From contig CALGBY010000111.1 in the NCBI GenBank assembly GCA_937886445.1, forward strand, positions 1 to 64,000: a stretch of DNA of 64,000 nucleotides, in the 5' to 3' direction. The stretch comes from an uncultured Clostridia bacterium (GTDB lineage: Bacteria; Bacillota; Clostridia; Christensenellales; Aristaeellaceae). Positions 41,058 to 50,301 of this stretch are shown piece after piece. Position numbers and translations under genes: made by a program. The notes beneath the pieces are model-generated. The model did no database searches and had not been told where the DNA came from. It saw only the letters and a program-made list of their open reading frames with translations. Within the stretch, counting starts at the first letter, position 1. Every line of letters begins with the position of its first letter.

Positions 41058-43591
41058 TTTGTTTCATACCAGCTTTCGCCTGTTTTTACCTCTGCCGCAA
41101 GCGGCACATTCATCTGCACCACCTGCTCCATCTGGTCCCTGAGCAGTTTCTCCACCTGTTCCTTTTCTTCAAGCGGAGCCTCAATGATCAGCTCATCGTG
41201 CACCTGCAGGATGAGACGCGCCCTGAGGCCGTTGTCATCAAGCGCTTTTGCCACCTTTACCATCGCAAGCTTTATGATATCCGCCGCGGTGCCCTGAACA
41301 GGCGTATTCATAGCGGCGCGCTCCCCGAAGGAACGGATATTGGCATTGGAGCTCTTCAGCTCGTCAAGATACCTTCTCCTGCCCATCATCGTGACCGAGT
41401 ACTGCCGGTCATAGCCCAGACGGACAGCTTCGTCCATATAGCTTTTGATGCCGGGATAGCGTTCAAAATACCTTGCGATAAAGCCCGCGGCTTCCTTTCT
41501 GGAAATACCGATATTTCGCGCGAGTCCGAATTCGCTGATCCCGTACACGATGCCGAAATTGACCGCCTTGCTGGCGGAACGCATTTCCTTTGTCACCTGC
41601 TCCGGCTCAACGCCGTACACCTCGCTGGCGGTGCGGGTATGGATATCCTGTCCGCGGCAGAAAGCGTCGGTCATCGCAGCGTCCCCGCTCATATGCGCCA
41701 GCACGCGCAGTTCGATCTGGCTGTAGTCGGCATCCACCAGCACCCAGCCCTCCCGAGCGATGAACGCCTTGCGGATCTCTCTGCCCTGCGGGGTACGCAC
41801 GGGAATGTTCTGCAAATTGGGCTCGGAGGAGGAAATGCGGCCTGTGGCGGTCCCGGTCTGGTCAAAGGAGGTATGCACACGGCCCATACCGTCCATCTTT
41901 CTGATCAACGGGTCAATATAGGTCCCGTTCAGCTTCGCAAGCTGTCTGTATCTCAGGATCAGCGGGATGCAGGCATGCTCGTCCTGCAGCTTTTCCAGGG
42001 TATCCACATCGGTGGAATAGCCGCGGCTCGTCTTTTTACCGCTTTTCAGGCCCAGATCCTCAAACAGCACCTTGCCCAGCTGCTGCGGGCTGTTCAGATT
42101 GAACCGCTGGCCCGTCAGACGGAAGATCTCCTCTTTCAGCTGCTCCGTTTCGGCGTCAAAGCCGTGTCCCAGCTCCTCAAGCACCTTTTTATCCACGCGG
42201 AAGCCCTCTGTTTCCATGTCAAACAGCACCTTCAGCAGAGGCATTTCCACCTTCTCCATCAGTTCCCGCATACCCTGATCGGCAAGCAGCCTGCTTTGGC
42301 GGATGTACAGGTTTCTGATTTCCCAGGCATCCTCCTCCCCGAAAGCATGCAGCGCGTAGGTTTTTTCCTGCGGGGAAAGCAGATAGGCGCCCAGCATGGT
42401 ATCAAAGCGGATCCCGGGCAGCGTGAGCCCCATCCTCCGCACCGTATGCAGCAGAGCCTTGCCATCATGACAGATCACGCCCTTTTCAGCCCCTCTGAGC
42501 GCGGCAGCCAGCGCTTCCTCGGGATACAGACCCTCAGAAAGCAGATCACGGCACAGCACCGCTCTCGCACGGCTATGCAGGCCGGCCATCGTCATTTCCG
42601 TTTCGGAAAGGTAAAGCATCAGGGCTTCCTTTTCACGGCGGGCGTAGTTTTCTATCTCCTCCGCCGTGGCAAACGCTTCCCACTCAGGCACAGGCTCTTC
42701 CTCCTGTGTGTCCTCCGTTTCCGTCCGGGCAGCGCCCGCCATCTTTTCGACCCGCCCGGCGATGCCGTTCAGCTGATACTTTCTGAGCACCGGAAGAGCA
42801 TCCCTGATATGATCTGTCGTGATGCGCGAAAAATCAAGCTCGATCGGCGCGGTGGGGCGTATGGTGGCAAGATCCTTGGAAAAGAGCGCCAGTTCCCTGT
42901 TTTCGCGTATCTTTTCGCCCAGCTTGCCCTTGATCTCCTCCGCGTGCGCCAGCACATTTTCCAGCGTGCCGTACTCCTGCAAAAGCTTTACAGCCGTCTT
43001 TTCACCCACACCCGGCACGCCGGGGATATTATCACTGGCGTCGCCCATCAAGCCCTTCCAGTCCGTTACCTGCTCGGGGGTGATGCCGTAAAACTCCCGC
43101 ACCGCGGCGGGATCAAAAAGCGTTGTTTCGGAAATGCCCTTTCTGGTAAACAGGATGTGTGTATTTTCACTCGCCAGCTGCAGCGCATCCCGGTCTCCGG
43201 TGAGCAGCAGGGCACGCAGATCCTTATCCGTGCATATTCTTCCGGCGGTTCCCAGAATATCATCCGCCTCATAGCCGGCAACGGAAAAAACGCCGATGCC
43301 CATCGCGCTGAGGATCTCTTTGATGATATCGAACTGCCCCTTCATTTCCTCGGGCATCGCTTTTCTTCCCGCTTTATATTCCGCGTAAACGGTATGGCGG
43401 AAGGTGGGGGCATGCTCGTCAAAGGCCGCCATCGCGTAGCGCGGCTGCTCCTCCTCTATCACCTTCAGAAACATCATCAGAAAGCCATGCACGGCATTCG
43501 TATAGATACCGTTCACATCCATCAGAGGCAGGGCGTGAAAGGCGCGGTGCATCAGGCTGTTGCCGTCGATCACAAGGCAGGTATCCCGCAT
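41054..43591 (-). CDS. polA: DNA polymerase I
   Basis: An 845-residue protein: 5'-nuclease domain (1 to about 285, with YEADDILGT), a 3'-5' exonuclease-like middle domain, and the family A polymerase domain. Motif A is DYSQIELR with metal Asp622, the O-helix is KAVNFGIVYG, and motif C is VHDELI. The middle domain lacks the DxE metal residues of E. coli Pol I, so no proofreading is expected, as in many Bacillota. GGAGGAAC precedes the ATG. It lies 38 bases after aroQ with no visible terminator, so it may be read from the aro promoter. Confidence 0.97.
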   Translation of the reverse strand: MRDTCLVIDGNSLMHRAFHALPLMDVNGIYTNAVHGFLMMFLKVIEEEQPRYAMAAFDEHAPTFRHTVYAEYKAGRKAMPEEMKGQFDIIKEILSAMGIGVFSVAGYEADDILGTAGRICTDKDLRALLLTGDRDALQLASENTHILFTRKGISETTLFDPAAVREFYGITPEQVTDWKGLMGDASDNIPGVPGVGEKTAVKLLQEYGTLENVLAHAEEIKGKLGEKIRENRELALFSKDLATIRPTAPIELDFSRITTDHIRDALPVLRKYQLNGIAGRVEKMAGAARTETEDTQEEEPVPEWEAFATAEEIENYARREKEALMLYLSETEMTMAGLHSRARAVLCRDLLSEGLYPEEALAAALRGAEKGVICHDGKALLHTVRRMGLTLPGIRFDTMLGAYLLSPQEKTYALHAFGEEDAWEIRNLYIRQSRLLADQGMRELMEKVEMPLLKVLFDMETEGFRVDKKVLEELGHGFDAETEQLKEEIFRLTGQRFNLNSPQQLGKVLFEDLGLKSGKKTSRGYSTDVDTLEKLQDEHACIPLILRYRQLAKLNGTYIDPLIRKMDGMGRVHTSFDQTGTATGRISSSEPNLQNIPVRTPQGREIRKAFIAREGWVLVDADYSQIELRVLAHMSGDAAMTDAFCRGQDIHTRTASEVYGVEPEQVTKEMRSASKAVNFGIVYGISEFGLARNIGISRKEAAGFIARYFERYPGIKSYMDEAVRLGYDRQYSVTMMGRRRYLDELKSSNANIRSFGERAAMNTPVQGTAADIIKLAMVKVAKALDDNGLRARLILQVHDELIIEAPLEEKEQVEKLLRDQMEQVVQMNVPLAAEVKTGESWYETK

Positions 43592-43629
43592 AAGTGTTCC
43601 TCCGTCTGTCCGTTATCCATATCGGGTCA

Positions 43630-44061
43630 TTATTTTTCTTTTTCGCAAAGGTACTCTATGGCGCGGCGGTAACCCTCAAAGCCCAGGCCGATAAAGCGTT
43701 TTTCGCAGGCCGCGGCGGTGTAGCTGACGGCGCGGAAGGGTTCTCTGCTGTTGATATCGGTCAGATGCACCTCGACTGCCGGGATGCCGACTGCCTTGAG
43801 CGCGTCCGGGATCGCGACAGAGGTATGGGTATAGGCAGCGGGGTTGATCACGATCCCGTCATAAACGCCGTACGCCTGCTGGATGCGGTCCACGATATCT
43901 CCCTCATGGTTGCTTTGAAAAAGGTCTGCCAAGGCGCCGTATTCCTCCGCCCATTTCAATATGCTTTCACACAGCGAGGCATAGGAGTTCTCCCCGTACA
44001 GTTCCCTTTCGCGGATCCCAAGCATATTCATGTTGGGGCCGTTGATCACAAGCAGTTTCAT
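43630..44061 (-). CDS. aroQ: 3-dehydroquinate dehydratase, type II
   Basis: A 143-residue dodecameric type II enzyme converting 3-dehydroquinate to 3-dehydroshikimate. NGPNMNMLG, the reactive Tyr22 in RERELYG, PAAYTHTS and VEVHLTDINSRE are present. ATG 44061 is chosen (GGAGG 9 bases ahead, and ATGA overlap with aroE) over the ATG two codons upstream, which is too close to that site. Confidence 0.95.
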   Translation of the reverse strand: MKLLVINGPNMNMLGIRERELYGENSYASLCESILKWAEEYGALADLFQSNHEGDIVDRIQQAYGVYDGIVINPAAYTHTSVAIPDALKAVGIPAVEVHLTDINSREPFRAVSYTAAACEKRFIGLGFEGYRRAIEYLCEKEK

Positions 44062-44849
44062 TGGCATTTTCCTCCGAAGTGCTCTTCAAGATATTCCGCG
44101 GCGGCCTTTTCAGCCTCTGCCGCTGTTTCCGCGTCTGTTTCACCAAAGCCGAACAGCCTTCTGCTCTCCGCCGCCTGTGTGACCAGCATTTTCAGCCCGC
44201 CCGCGCGGGGAATGCCCAGTTCCCTCGCCTCGCGCAGAAAAACAGTTTCCCGCGGGTTATAGATCACATCCACCGCGCCCATGAGAGCGGGAAACCGCGA
44301 AAGAAAGCATATTCTCTCCTCCGTGCGCGGCCACATACCCACAGGCGTCGTATTCACGATCAGCTCCGCGTCAGAATGCTCCGCGTACATTTTTTCATAG
44401 GTCACAGGCCCTTTGCGGCTCACGGTGACGACCTGAGAAGCGCCGAGGCGCTTCAGCACATAGCCTGCCGTAAGCGATGTACCGCCGCTGCCCAGGATGA
44501 GCGTCTTTTTTCCGGCGGGATCGATCCCGGAACAGCGCAGCGTTTTCTCAAGGCCCGCCGCGTCCGTATTGTATCCGACCAGCCTTCCGCCCTCATTCAC
44601 CACAGTGTTCACACTGCCGATCATTTCAGCCGCCCCGCGTACCTCATCAAGATATGGGATCACAAAACGCTTATAGGGTACCGTAACATTCAGCGCCCGG
44701 AAGCCTCCGGACCGTATAAACGCGTCCGCTTCGTTCTCATCCGCGTCCATAAGCCGGTATTCATACCCGCCGAAAACAGAGTGGATCAGCGGGGACAGGC
44801 TGTGAACAAGCGGGTGCCCCAGCAGATACACCGCATCCGCCCCGTTCAT
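44058..44849 (-). CDS. aroE: Shikimate dehydrogenase
   Basis: A 263-residue NADP-type enzyme reducing 3-dehydroshikimate to shikimate. Catalytic Lys60 lies in NVTVPYK, Asp96 in YNTDAAG, and the dinucleotide loop is GSGGTS. The ATG at 44849 overlaps the chorismate mutase stop (ATGA). An open frame extends 8 codons upstream into that gene. The usual NVTxPYK fingerprint is intact. Confidence 0.94.
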   Translation of the reverse strand: MNGADAVYLLGHPLVHSLSPLIHSVFGGYEYRLMDADENEADAFIRSGGFRALNVTVPYKRFVIPYLDEVRGAAEMIGSVNTVVNEGGRLVGYNTDAAGLEKTLRCSGIDPAGKKTLILGSGGTSLTAGYVLKRLGASQVVTVSRKGPVTYEKMYAEHSDAELIVNTTPVGMWPRTEERICFLSRFPALMGAVDVIYNPRETVFLREARELGIPRAGGLKMLVTQAAESRRLFGFGETDAETAAEAEKAAAEYLEEHFGGKCQ

Positions 44850-45106
44850 TTCAGCTGCTCCAGCTTCACGCATTCCGAAAACAGCGTGTCATATACCGCC
44901 TGCAGAGCGGGCACAAAGGCCCGTTCCGCTCTTTTTTCGATGCCGGAAAGGATCTCTTCCTCCCGTTTTTCATCGCGTACGGGCTTTCCGGTCTTTTTCT
45001 TTTCCTCCCCTGCCCGAAGCGCCAGCGTCATACGCCTTTCAAGCAGCCGGGTCACTTCCGCATCGATCCGGTCTATCTCCTTTCGGATGTCAGCCAGTTC
45101 ACTCAT
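44846..45106 (-). CDS. Chorismate mutase (AroQ-class, monofunctional)
   Basis: An 86-residue all-helical chorismate mutase turning chorismate to prephenate for phenylalanine and tyrosine. It shows the IRKEIDRID start, LLERR core and VRDEKREEEIL helix with the expected basic active-site residues. It is not fused to prephenate dehydratase or DAHP synthase. It sits 2 bases after aroC and overlaps aroE. Confidence 0.92.
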   Translation of the reverse strand: MSELADIRKEIDRIDAEVTRLLERRMTLALRAGEEKKKTGKPVRDEKREEEILSGIEKRAERAFVPALQAVYDTLFSECVKLEQLK

Positions 45107-45108
45107 TT

Positions 45109-46083
45109 TTATCCTCCCATCAGCATATCGGCGATCACACAGGCAGCGGCCGCTTCGGCGCAGGGCAGCACCCTCGGCAGGATGCAGGCATCATGCCTTC
45201 CGGAAAGCGTGAGCACGGTATCCTTTCCCGTATCCAGATCAACGCTTTTCTGCGGGAGCGATACAGACGGCGCAGGCTTGATGCGCAGCGTTACGCGGAT
45301 CTCCTCCCCCGTGCTGATGCCGCCCAGGATCCCTCCGGCATGGTTGGAAAGGAAGCGTATCTTTTCGCCGTCATAGGCATAGCCGTCGTTATTGACGCTC
45401 CCGCAGTCCCTTGTATCGCCGAATTCCACGCCCTTCACCGCCGGGATACCGAACAGCGCCGCGGCCAGCCGGTTTTCCATGCCGCCGAACATACCGTCTC
45501 CCAGGCCTGCGGGAACGCCGCTGATCCTGAGACCGATCTCGCCGCCCACGCTGTCGCCCTTTTCCCTTGCCAGGAGCATGATCTCCTCAAATTTTTCCTT
45601 TTCACGGCACCCGCCCACGGAAAGGATATCCGCCTTCAGCCGGATGCCTCTTTCTTCAAGCAGCTGCAGACACAGCCCGCCCGCGAAGCACAGCGGCAGC
45701 GTAAGACGCCCCGAAAAGCAGCCTCCGCCCCTCATATCGATCTTTTCACCGTATTTCATCAGCGCGGCCAGATCCGCATGCCCGGGGCGCGGGACATTCG
45801 CGTGATAAACGCTGCTGTCGGTATCCGCGTTTTCGAACACCGCGGCGATCAGGGGAGAAACCACTGTGCCGTTTTCGATCCCGCAGAGGATGCGCGGCTC
45901 ATCCTTTTCGGCGCGTGGTGTCTGCCAGGGAAGATGATGACTGCGCCTGCGTTCAAGAAACGCGCGCAGAGCTTCCTCATCCGTTTTCATGCCCACAGGC
46001 AGCCCTTCGATCACGGCGCCCACATACGGCGCGTGGCTCTGCCCGAACACAGTGACACGCAGCCTGTTTCCCAGTGTATTCAA
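45109..46083 (-). CDS. aroC: Chorismate synthase
   Basis: A 324-residue FMN-dependent enzyme making chorismate from EPSP. FGQSHAPYVGAVIEG, RPGHADL, RGGGCFSGR and the C-terminal GRHDACI segment are present. It is shorter than the usual 350-390. I choose the TTG at 46083, with GGAGG 9 bases ahead, because the family begins with NTLGN-like residues right there. An ATG at 46110 overlapping aroA would add nine unconserved residues and has no ribosome site. Confidence 0.92.
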   Translation of the reverse strand: MNTLGNRLRVTVFGQSHAPYVGAVIEGLPVGMKTDEEALRAFLERRRSHHLPWQTPRAEKDEPRILCGIENGTVVSPLIAAVFENADTDSSVYHANVPRPGHADLAALMKYGEKIDMRGGGCFSGRLTLPLCFAGGLCLQLLEERGIRLKADILSVGGCREKEKFEEIMLLAREKGDSVGGEIGLRISGVPAGLGDGMFGGMENRLAAALFGIPAVKGVEFGDTRDCGSVNNDGYAYDGEKIRFLSNHAGGILGGISTGEEIRVTLRIKPAPSVSLPQKSVDLDTGKDTVLTLSGRHDACILPRVLPCAEAAAACVIADMLMGG

Positions 46084-46106
46084 TGTACTGTTCCTCCGAT
46101 GCGCTG

Positions 46107-47276
46107 TCATTCATCCGTTTCGCGCTGCTCTGTGCAGATCCCCAGCGCGTTCAGCGTTTTCCAAAAGCCCGGCCAGGATTTATCCGTGCATTCGGCGTCC
46201 GTTACCGTAACGGGAGCACCGGCAAACATGCCCAGCACCGCCGCCGCCATCACGACGCGGTGATCACGAAAGCCGTTCACACGCCCGCCTGCCGGCCTGC
46301 CGCCCAGCACGGTGAAGCGGTCTTCCTCCTCCGTGCAGCGGATCTTCAGCGCCTCCAGCATTTCACGCGCCGCGCGCAGACGGTCGCATTCCTTATAGCG
46401 CAGGCGTTTCACCCCGGTAAACACCGTCTCCGCGCCTGTTTCAAGGGCGGCGCTCACACACAGCGGCAAAAACAGATCGGGACATTCCCGCACATCGATC
46501 CGCCCGCCGATCGAGCAAAGCAGCTCTTCCATCATGCTGTCCGCCTGATACGGATCCTTCCGGTATCCGTTTATCCGTACAATGCCTCCGGCACGGTTCA
46601 TGCAAAGCAGAAACGCCGCAAGCGAAAGGTCACAGGGCGGCTCCGGGCAGGCGGGTACAAAGGCCTGACCTCCGGGCACAGAAAACGTGCCGTCCTCCCG
46701 CTGCTCAAAGCGTACTCCAAACAGGCGCAGCACCTGCCCGGTAAGCGAGATATAGCGGCTGCTTTCGGGCACGGTATCGGGAATGATCTCCCCGCCCTCA
46801 CGGGTGAGCGGAAGCGCGAAAAGCAGCCCCGAAAAATACTGGCTTGAAATATCCCCCGGCAGGCGGAACGGCTTTCCTCCCGGTCGGAGCCGCCCTGTCA
46901 GCACAAGGCGGTCTCCCTCCCGGCTGACAGCAGTCCCATGCTCCGAAAGGGCGCGCGTGAGCGCCCCGGTAGGCCGCGCAGCCAGCGTATCCCCCATCCG
47001 GATCACGCTTTTTTCATACAATGCGGCGCATACAGGCAAAAGAAAGCGCAGCACTGTGCCGCATTCCGCGGCGTTGATCACGGGCGCTCCGCCCGCCGGT
47101 GTGCAGCGCAGCACCTGCAGACAATCCCGCATTGCCCGCGTATCATCGCATTCCGGGCAAACCGGCGCCCCGCTTCCCGAAAGAAAGGATGCAAGCATCA
47201 CCCTGTGTACCCATGCCTTGGAACGCGGAAGCGCCGCTTCACCCCGGGGAATGCCGGGATATACCGTCATCAGCAT
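46107..47276 (-). CDS. aroA: 3-phosphoshikimate 1-carboxyvinyltransferase (EPSP synthase), short variant
   Basis: A 389-residue EPSP synthase; 420-440 is usual. It keeps Lys20 and Arg25 of the phosphoshikimate site, GDISSQYFSG, a DLFLPLCV aspartate and FRDHRVVMA. The Ser after the first Lys (Ser23 in E. coli, a substrate contact) is Ala21 here. The start overlaps the aroB stop. It may be a divergent, clade-specific form. Confidence 0.9.
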   Translation of the reverse strand: MLMTVYPGIPRGEAALPRSKAWVHRVMLASFLSGSGAPVCPECDDTRAMRDCLQVLRCTPAGGAPVINAAECGTVLRFLLPVCAALYEKSVIRMGDTLAARPTGALTRALSEHGTAVSREGDRLVLTGRLRPGGKPFRLPGDISSQYFSGLLFALPLTREGGEIIPDTVPESSRYISLTGQVLRLFGVRFEQREDGTFSVPGGQAFVPACPEPPCDLSLAAFLLCMNRAGGIVRINGYRKDPYQADSMMEELLCSIGGRIDVRECPDLFLPLCVSAALETGAETVFTGVKRLRYKECDRLRAAREMLEALKIRCTEEEDRFTVLGGRPAGGRVNGFRDHRVVMAAAVLGMFAGAPVTVTDAECTDKSWPGFWKTLNALGICTEQRETDE

Positions 47277-48313
47277 GGCGTCAGCCCCCGCCAGATGAGC
47301 TCCGTCAGGCCGACGACATCCACCGTTTTTTCATAGCATCTGCCGATTCCTTCCGGCAGGATCACCCTGTACTTATCTCCGTCCCGCTTCTTATCTCCCG
47401 CACAGGCCGAAAAAAGCTGCTCCGCGCTGTAGGGGCATTCGCTTTTAAGCCCGCAGGCGATCAACGCTTCGGCGAGAGGCTTTTCGCAAAGCCCCGCCGC
47501 GCGCCAGGCGATCATCAGCCCCATTGCCACGGCCTCTCCGTGGCTGAGCGTATAGCCGCTCAGGATCTCCGCCGCGTGCCCGAAGGTATGCCCGAGGTTC
47601 AGAAGCCTGCGTTCCCCCTGCTCTCTTTCATCCCGTTCGCAGATCTCCGCCTTCAGGCGCACACAGCGCTTTACGCACTCTGCCGGCTCCGTTCTCCACA
47701 AGCCGCTTCGCATCCGTTCAAAAAGGGCTTCATCACCGATGATGCCGCACTTGATCATCTCGGCGGCGCCCTGGCTGAGCAGGTACGCGGGCAGCGCTTT
47801 CAGGATGCCGGTATCCTGCAGCACGATCACAGGCGGCCAGAACGCGCCGATCAGGTTCTTGCTTTTTTCGGTATCCACCGCCGTTTTGCCGCCCACGGAG
47901 GAATCCACAGCGGAAAGCAGGGTGGTGGGCATCTGCACACAGGCGATCCCGCGCATATAGAGCGCGGCGGCCAGGCCGCCAAGATCTCCTGTCACACCGC
48001 CGCCCAGCGCCAGCAGCGCGTCGGCGCGGGTGAGCGCAAAGCCCGCCATTTCGTCAAGCACATGAAGCAGCGTTTCCGCGTTTTTGCTTTTCTCACCCGC
48101 CGGAAACACATACGCCCGGCAGCGGAAACCGGCAGCGCGGAGGGAGAAAAGCACCCGTTCGGCATAGAGCGGATACACATTGCTGTCGGTCAGAACAAAC
48201 ACCGAGGAAAAATGGAAGCGCTCCTTCAGGATCTCTCCCGCCCGGTCGCAAAGACCCTCGTCAAAAAGCACACCGTATTGCCCGCGGGAGCTGTTTACAA
48301 TGATCTCATCCAT
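47270..48313 (-). CDS. aroB: 3-dehydroquinate synthase
   Basis: A 347-residue NAD- and metal-dependent enzyme closing DAHP to 3-dehydroquinate. NAD loop GGGVTGDLGG (104-113), SVGGKTAVD, and the metal ligands Glu in GAAEMIK and His in NLGHTFGHA and LSHGEAVAMG are intact. ATG 48313 is the first start with family similarity; upstream codons overlap the DAHP synthase gene. It follows that gene by 2 bases. Confidence 0.95.
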   Translation of the reverse strand: MDEIIVNSSRGQYGVLFDEGLCDRAGEILKERFHFSSVFVLTDSNVYPLYAERVLFSLRAAGFRCRAYVFPAGEKSKNAETLLHVLDEMAGFALTRADALLALGGGVTGDLGGLAAALYMRGIACVQMPTTLLSAVDSSVGGKTAVDTEKSKNLIGAFWPPVIVLQDTGILKALPAYLLSQGAAEMIKCGIIGDEALFERMRSGLWRTEPAECVKRCVRLKAEICERDEREQGERRLLNLGHTFGHAAEILSGYTLSHGEAVAMGLMIAWRAAGLCEKPLAEALIACGLKSECPYSAEQLFSACAGDKKRDGDKYRVILPEGIGRCYEKTVDVVGLTELIWRGLTPC

Positions 48314-48315
48314 TC

Positions 48316-49212
48316 TTATAGCCCGCCCTCCGGAAGAGTCACCGTTGGCTGTTTGAAAAAAGGTCGAACACATTTTTCAAACTCATTACCGTTCATAAGC
48401 TCCGAAAGAGCGGCGATCTGCTTCATTGCGGCTTCAAAAACATCGGTCTTAAGGCTTTGCCCGCCGTCCGATTTTGCCCGTCCGGGGTGATCGTGCACCT
48501 CGATCATCAGCCCGTCCGCCCCGGCGGCCACCGCCGCCAGCGACATGGGCCTTACCAGTTCATACCGGCCTGTCGCATGGCTGGGATCGGCGATCACAGG
48601 CAGAAAGCTCAGTTCCTTTACAAGCGGGATTGCCGAAAGATCCAGCGTGTTTCTCGTAGCCGGCTCAAAGGTGCGTATCCCGCGCTCGCACAGCACCACA
48701 TCCTCATTGCCGCCGCTCAGCAGATATTCCGCGCTCAGCAGCCATTCCTCCACCGTGGCGCTCATACCGCGTTTCAGCAGCACAGGCTTTTTGCATCTGG
48801 ACAGTTCCTTCAGCAGGGCAAAATTGCTCATCGATCTTGCCCCCACCTGCAGCATATCCACATCCCGGTACATATCCAGATTGCGAATATCCGTGATCTC
48901 CGTCACCACGCTCAGCCCGTTCTGCTTTCCGGCGCGTACAAGCAGGTCGATCCCCTCTTTTTCCAGACCCTGAAAAGCATAGGGCGAGGTGCGCGGCTTG
49001 AACGCCCCGCCTCTCAGCATGCGGGCCCCAGCGCGCTTCACGCAGGCCGCCACCGTCATGATCTCGTCCTCGTCCTCCACGGAGCACGGGCCGGCGATCA
49101 CCGAAAAGTGTCCGTTTCCGAACACCGCGCTGCCGCACTTCACTTCTCTGTTTTTCGTATTTTCACGGCGCAGTACGCGCAGCTCATCAGCACCGGCAAG
49201 GTTTTCAAACAT
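48316..49212 (-). CDS. aroF: 3-deoxy-7-phosphoheptulonate (DAHP) synthase, class I-beta
   Basis: A 298-residue enzyme condensing PEP and erythrose 4-phosphate, the first shikimate step. AGPCSVE (40-46), RGGAFKPRTSPYAFQG, LLKRGMSAT, DPSHATGR and the C-terminal EVHDHP are present. It lacks the fused regulatory ferredoxin-like or chorismate mutase domain found in some relatives, so allosteric control through a fused domain is not expected. ATG 49212 is the most plausible start; the ribosome site (AAAAGAGA) is weak. It is the first gene of the long operon. Confidence 0.93.
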   Translation of the reverse strand: MFENLAGADELRVLRRENTKNREVKCGSAVFGNGHFSVIAGPCSVEDEDEIMTVAACVKRAGARMLRGGAFKPRTSPYAFQGLEKEGIDLLVRAGKQNGLSVVTEITDIRNLDMYRDVDMLQVGARSMSNFALLKELSRCKKPVLLKRGMSATVEEWLLSAEYLLSGGNEDVVLCERGIRTFEPATRNTLDLSAIPLVKELSFLPVIADPSHATGRYELVRPMSLAAVAAGADGLMIEVHDHPGRAKSDGGQSLKTDVFEAAMKQIAALSELMNGNEFEKCVRPFFKQPTVTLPEGGL

Positions 49213-49285
49213 TGCGGATAATCTCTTTTCCGGGCGGCGATTTCTCAGCCGGGAAAGCCCGGAAGAGTACACCTGTCCATTTGGC

Positions 49286-49314
49286 AGAATACCACAAATT
49301 GTGTCTATCGTCAA
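49286..49314 (-). promoter_or_regulatory. Promoter of the aro-polA-nrdR run
   Basis: On the minus strand: TTGACG (49314-49309), 17 bases, TATTCT (49291-49286). The leader is about 70 bases. Confidence 0.78.
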
Positions 49315-49360
49315 TATTTTGCCTGTCATAAACAAGCGGTCGTATATCCCGCGCGCCGTA

Positions 49361-49404
49361 TCAAAAAGGAGACTGTTGCTGAATGATTCCGCAACAGTCT
49401 CCTT
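49361..49404 (-). terminator. Terminator between the MBL genes and the aro operon
   Basis: A perfect 14-bp stem (AAGGAGACTGTTGC with its complement, 49366-49404) with an 11-base loop is followed on the minus strand by a T run. Confidence 0.88.
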
Positions 49405-49475
49405 ATCCGGGAACGGACGATGTGCAGCCGGCACATCCTGCCGGGGCATCATCCGGCAGTCCGCGTGTTTGCCGT

Positions 49476-50291
49476 TCACAGCAGTCTTTCCCCGCTGTGC
49501 ATGAAAAGCAGCCGGTCTCCCATAACGCTTTTCATCATATTCCCCGCTTCCTCCCCGGTGCAGTGCCCGGTGATAAACAGGGTATGCTTCATTTTTTCAA
49601 GCTCAGCCGCGGTATAAAGGATGTATTCCCTTTCCGCCGACGTATAGGCTTCCTTTTTCATCATATGAAAGCCGGAGATCACGGTATCCGGCTCGCCGCC
49701 GTATTTTTCGCGAAAGCGCGCCAGAATGTTCAGGATGCCGGCGTGCGCGCAGCCGGAAAGCAGTATCCGTCTGTTCCCCTCCGTGATCACCAGCGACTGC
49801 TCATGGTCAAAATCATCCCTTTCGCGCGCGCCGTTTCTTTCCCGGTACATCTTTCCCGAAAAAAGGGACGGCACAATGCCTGGAACAGGTGTACGGAACA
49901 CGGAAAGACAGGGCGGGATCTCGGCGTCTCCGGAAAGAAAAACCGTGCGTTCGGGGAAAGGCAGCGGACCTGTCATGCCAATCTCCTTTTCACCGTGAAA
50001 GTGCCGTTCAGGAGCGGTCCTCTGCAGATAGACCAGCGCCTCCGGACATTCCCCGTACAGCAGGGAAAGGCCTCCCGAATGGTCATAGTGCCCGTGGCTG
50101 AGGAAAATGCGGCCTGTTTCCGCGAGCGAAAGCCCGAGCAGACGCGCGTTGTGCACGGCGGTATCCGTCTGCGCGGTGTCAAAAAGGAGGGTTTCCCCGC
50201 CCGTTTTCACATACAGACACAGCCCGTGCTCATACAGGCATCCGGGCACGCCCGGTGTGTTTTCGGACAGGCATACGATCATCGCACACAT
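49476..50291 (-). CDS. Metallo-beta-lactamase-fold hydrolase
   Basis: A 271-residue MBL-fold protein with the complete metal motif SHGHYDHSGG (His66, His68, Asp70, His71) and later ligands in LSGCAHAG and ITGHCTG. It is closest in style to the group that includes the ribofuranosyl-aminobenzene phosphate synthase homologues and lactonase-like enzymes. The substrate is unknown. GAGGAG lies 6 bases before the ATG. It follows the second MBL-like gene by 10 bases on the same strand. Confidence 0.85.
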   Translation of the reverse strand: MCAMIVCLSENTPGVPGCLYEHGLCLYVKTGGETLLFDTAQTDTAVHNARLLGLSLAETGRIFLSHGHYDHSGGLSLLYGECPEALVYLQRTAPERHFHGEKEIGMTGPLPFPERTVFLSGDAEIPPCLSVFRTPVPGIVPSLFSGKMYRERNGARERDDFDHEQSLVITEGNRRILLSGCAHAGILNILARFREKYGGEPDTVISGFHMMKKEAYTSAEREYILYTAAELEKMKHTLFITGHCTGEEAGNMMKSVMGDRLLFMHSGERLL

Positions 50292-50301
50292 GCCGGTCTC
50301 C

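Noticed and set aside
41198..43672. A plus-strand open frame of 824 codons opposite polA
   Set aside because: polA is certain on the minus strand by its motifs. The antisense frame is an effect of base composition.
49366..49404. A T-box or attenuator for the aro operon
   Set aside because: The hairpin lies upstream of the operon promoter and just after the MBL gene, so it is that unit's terminator.
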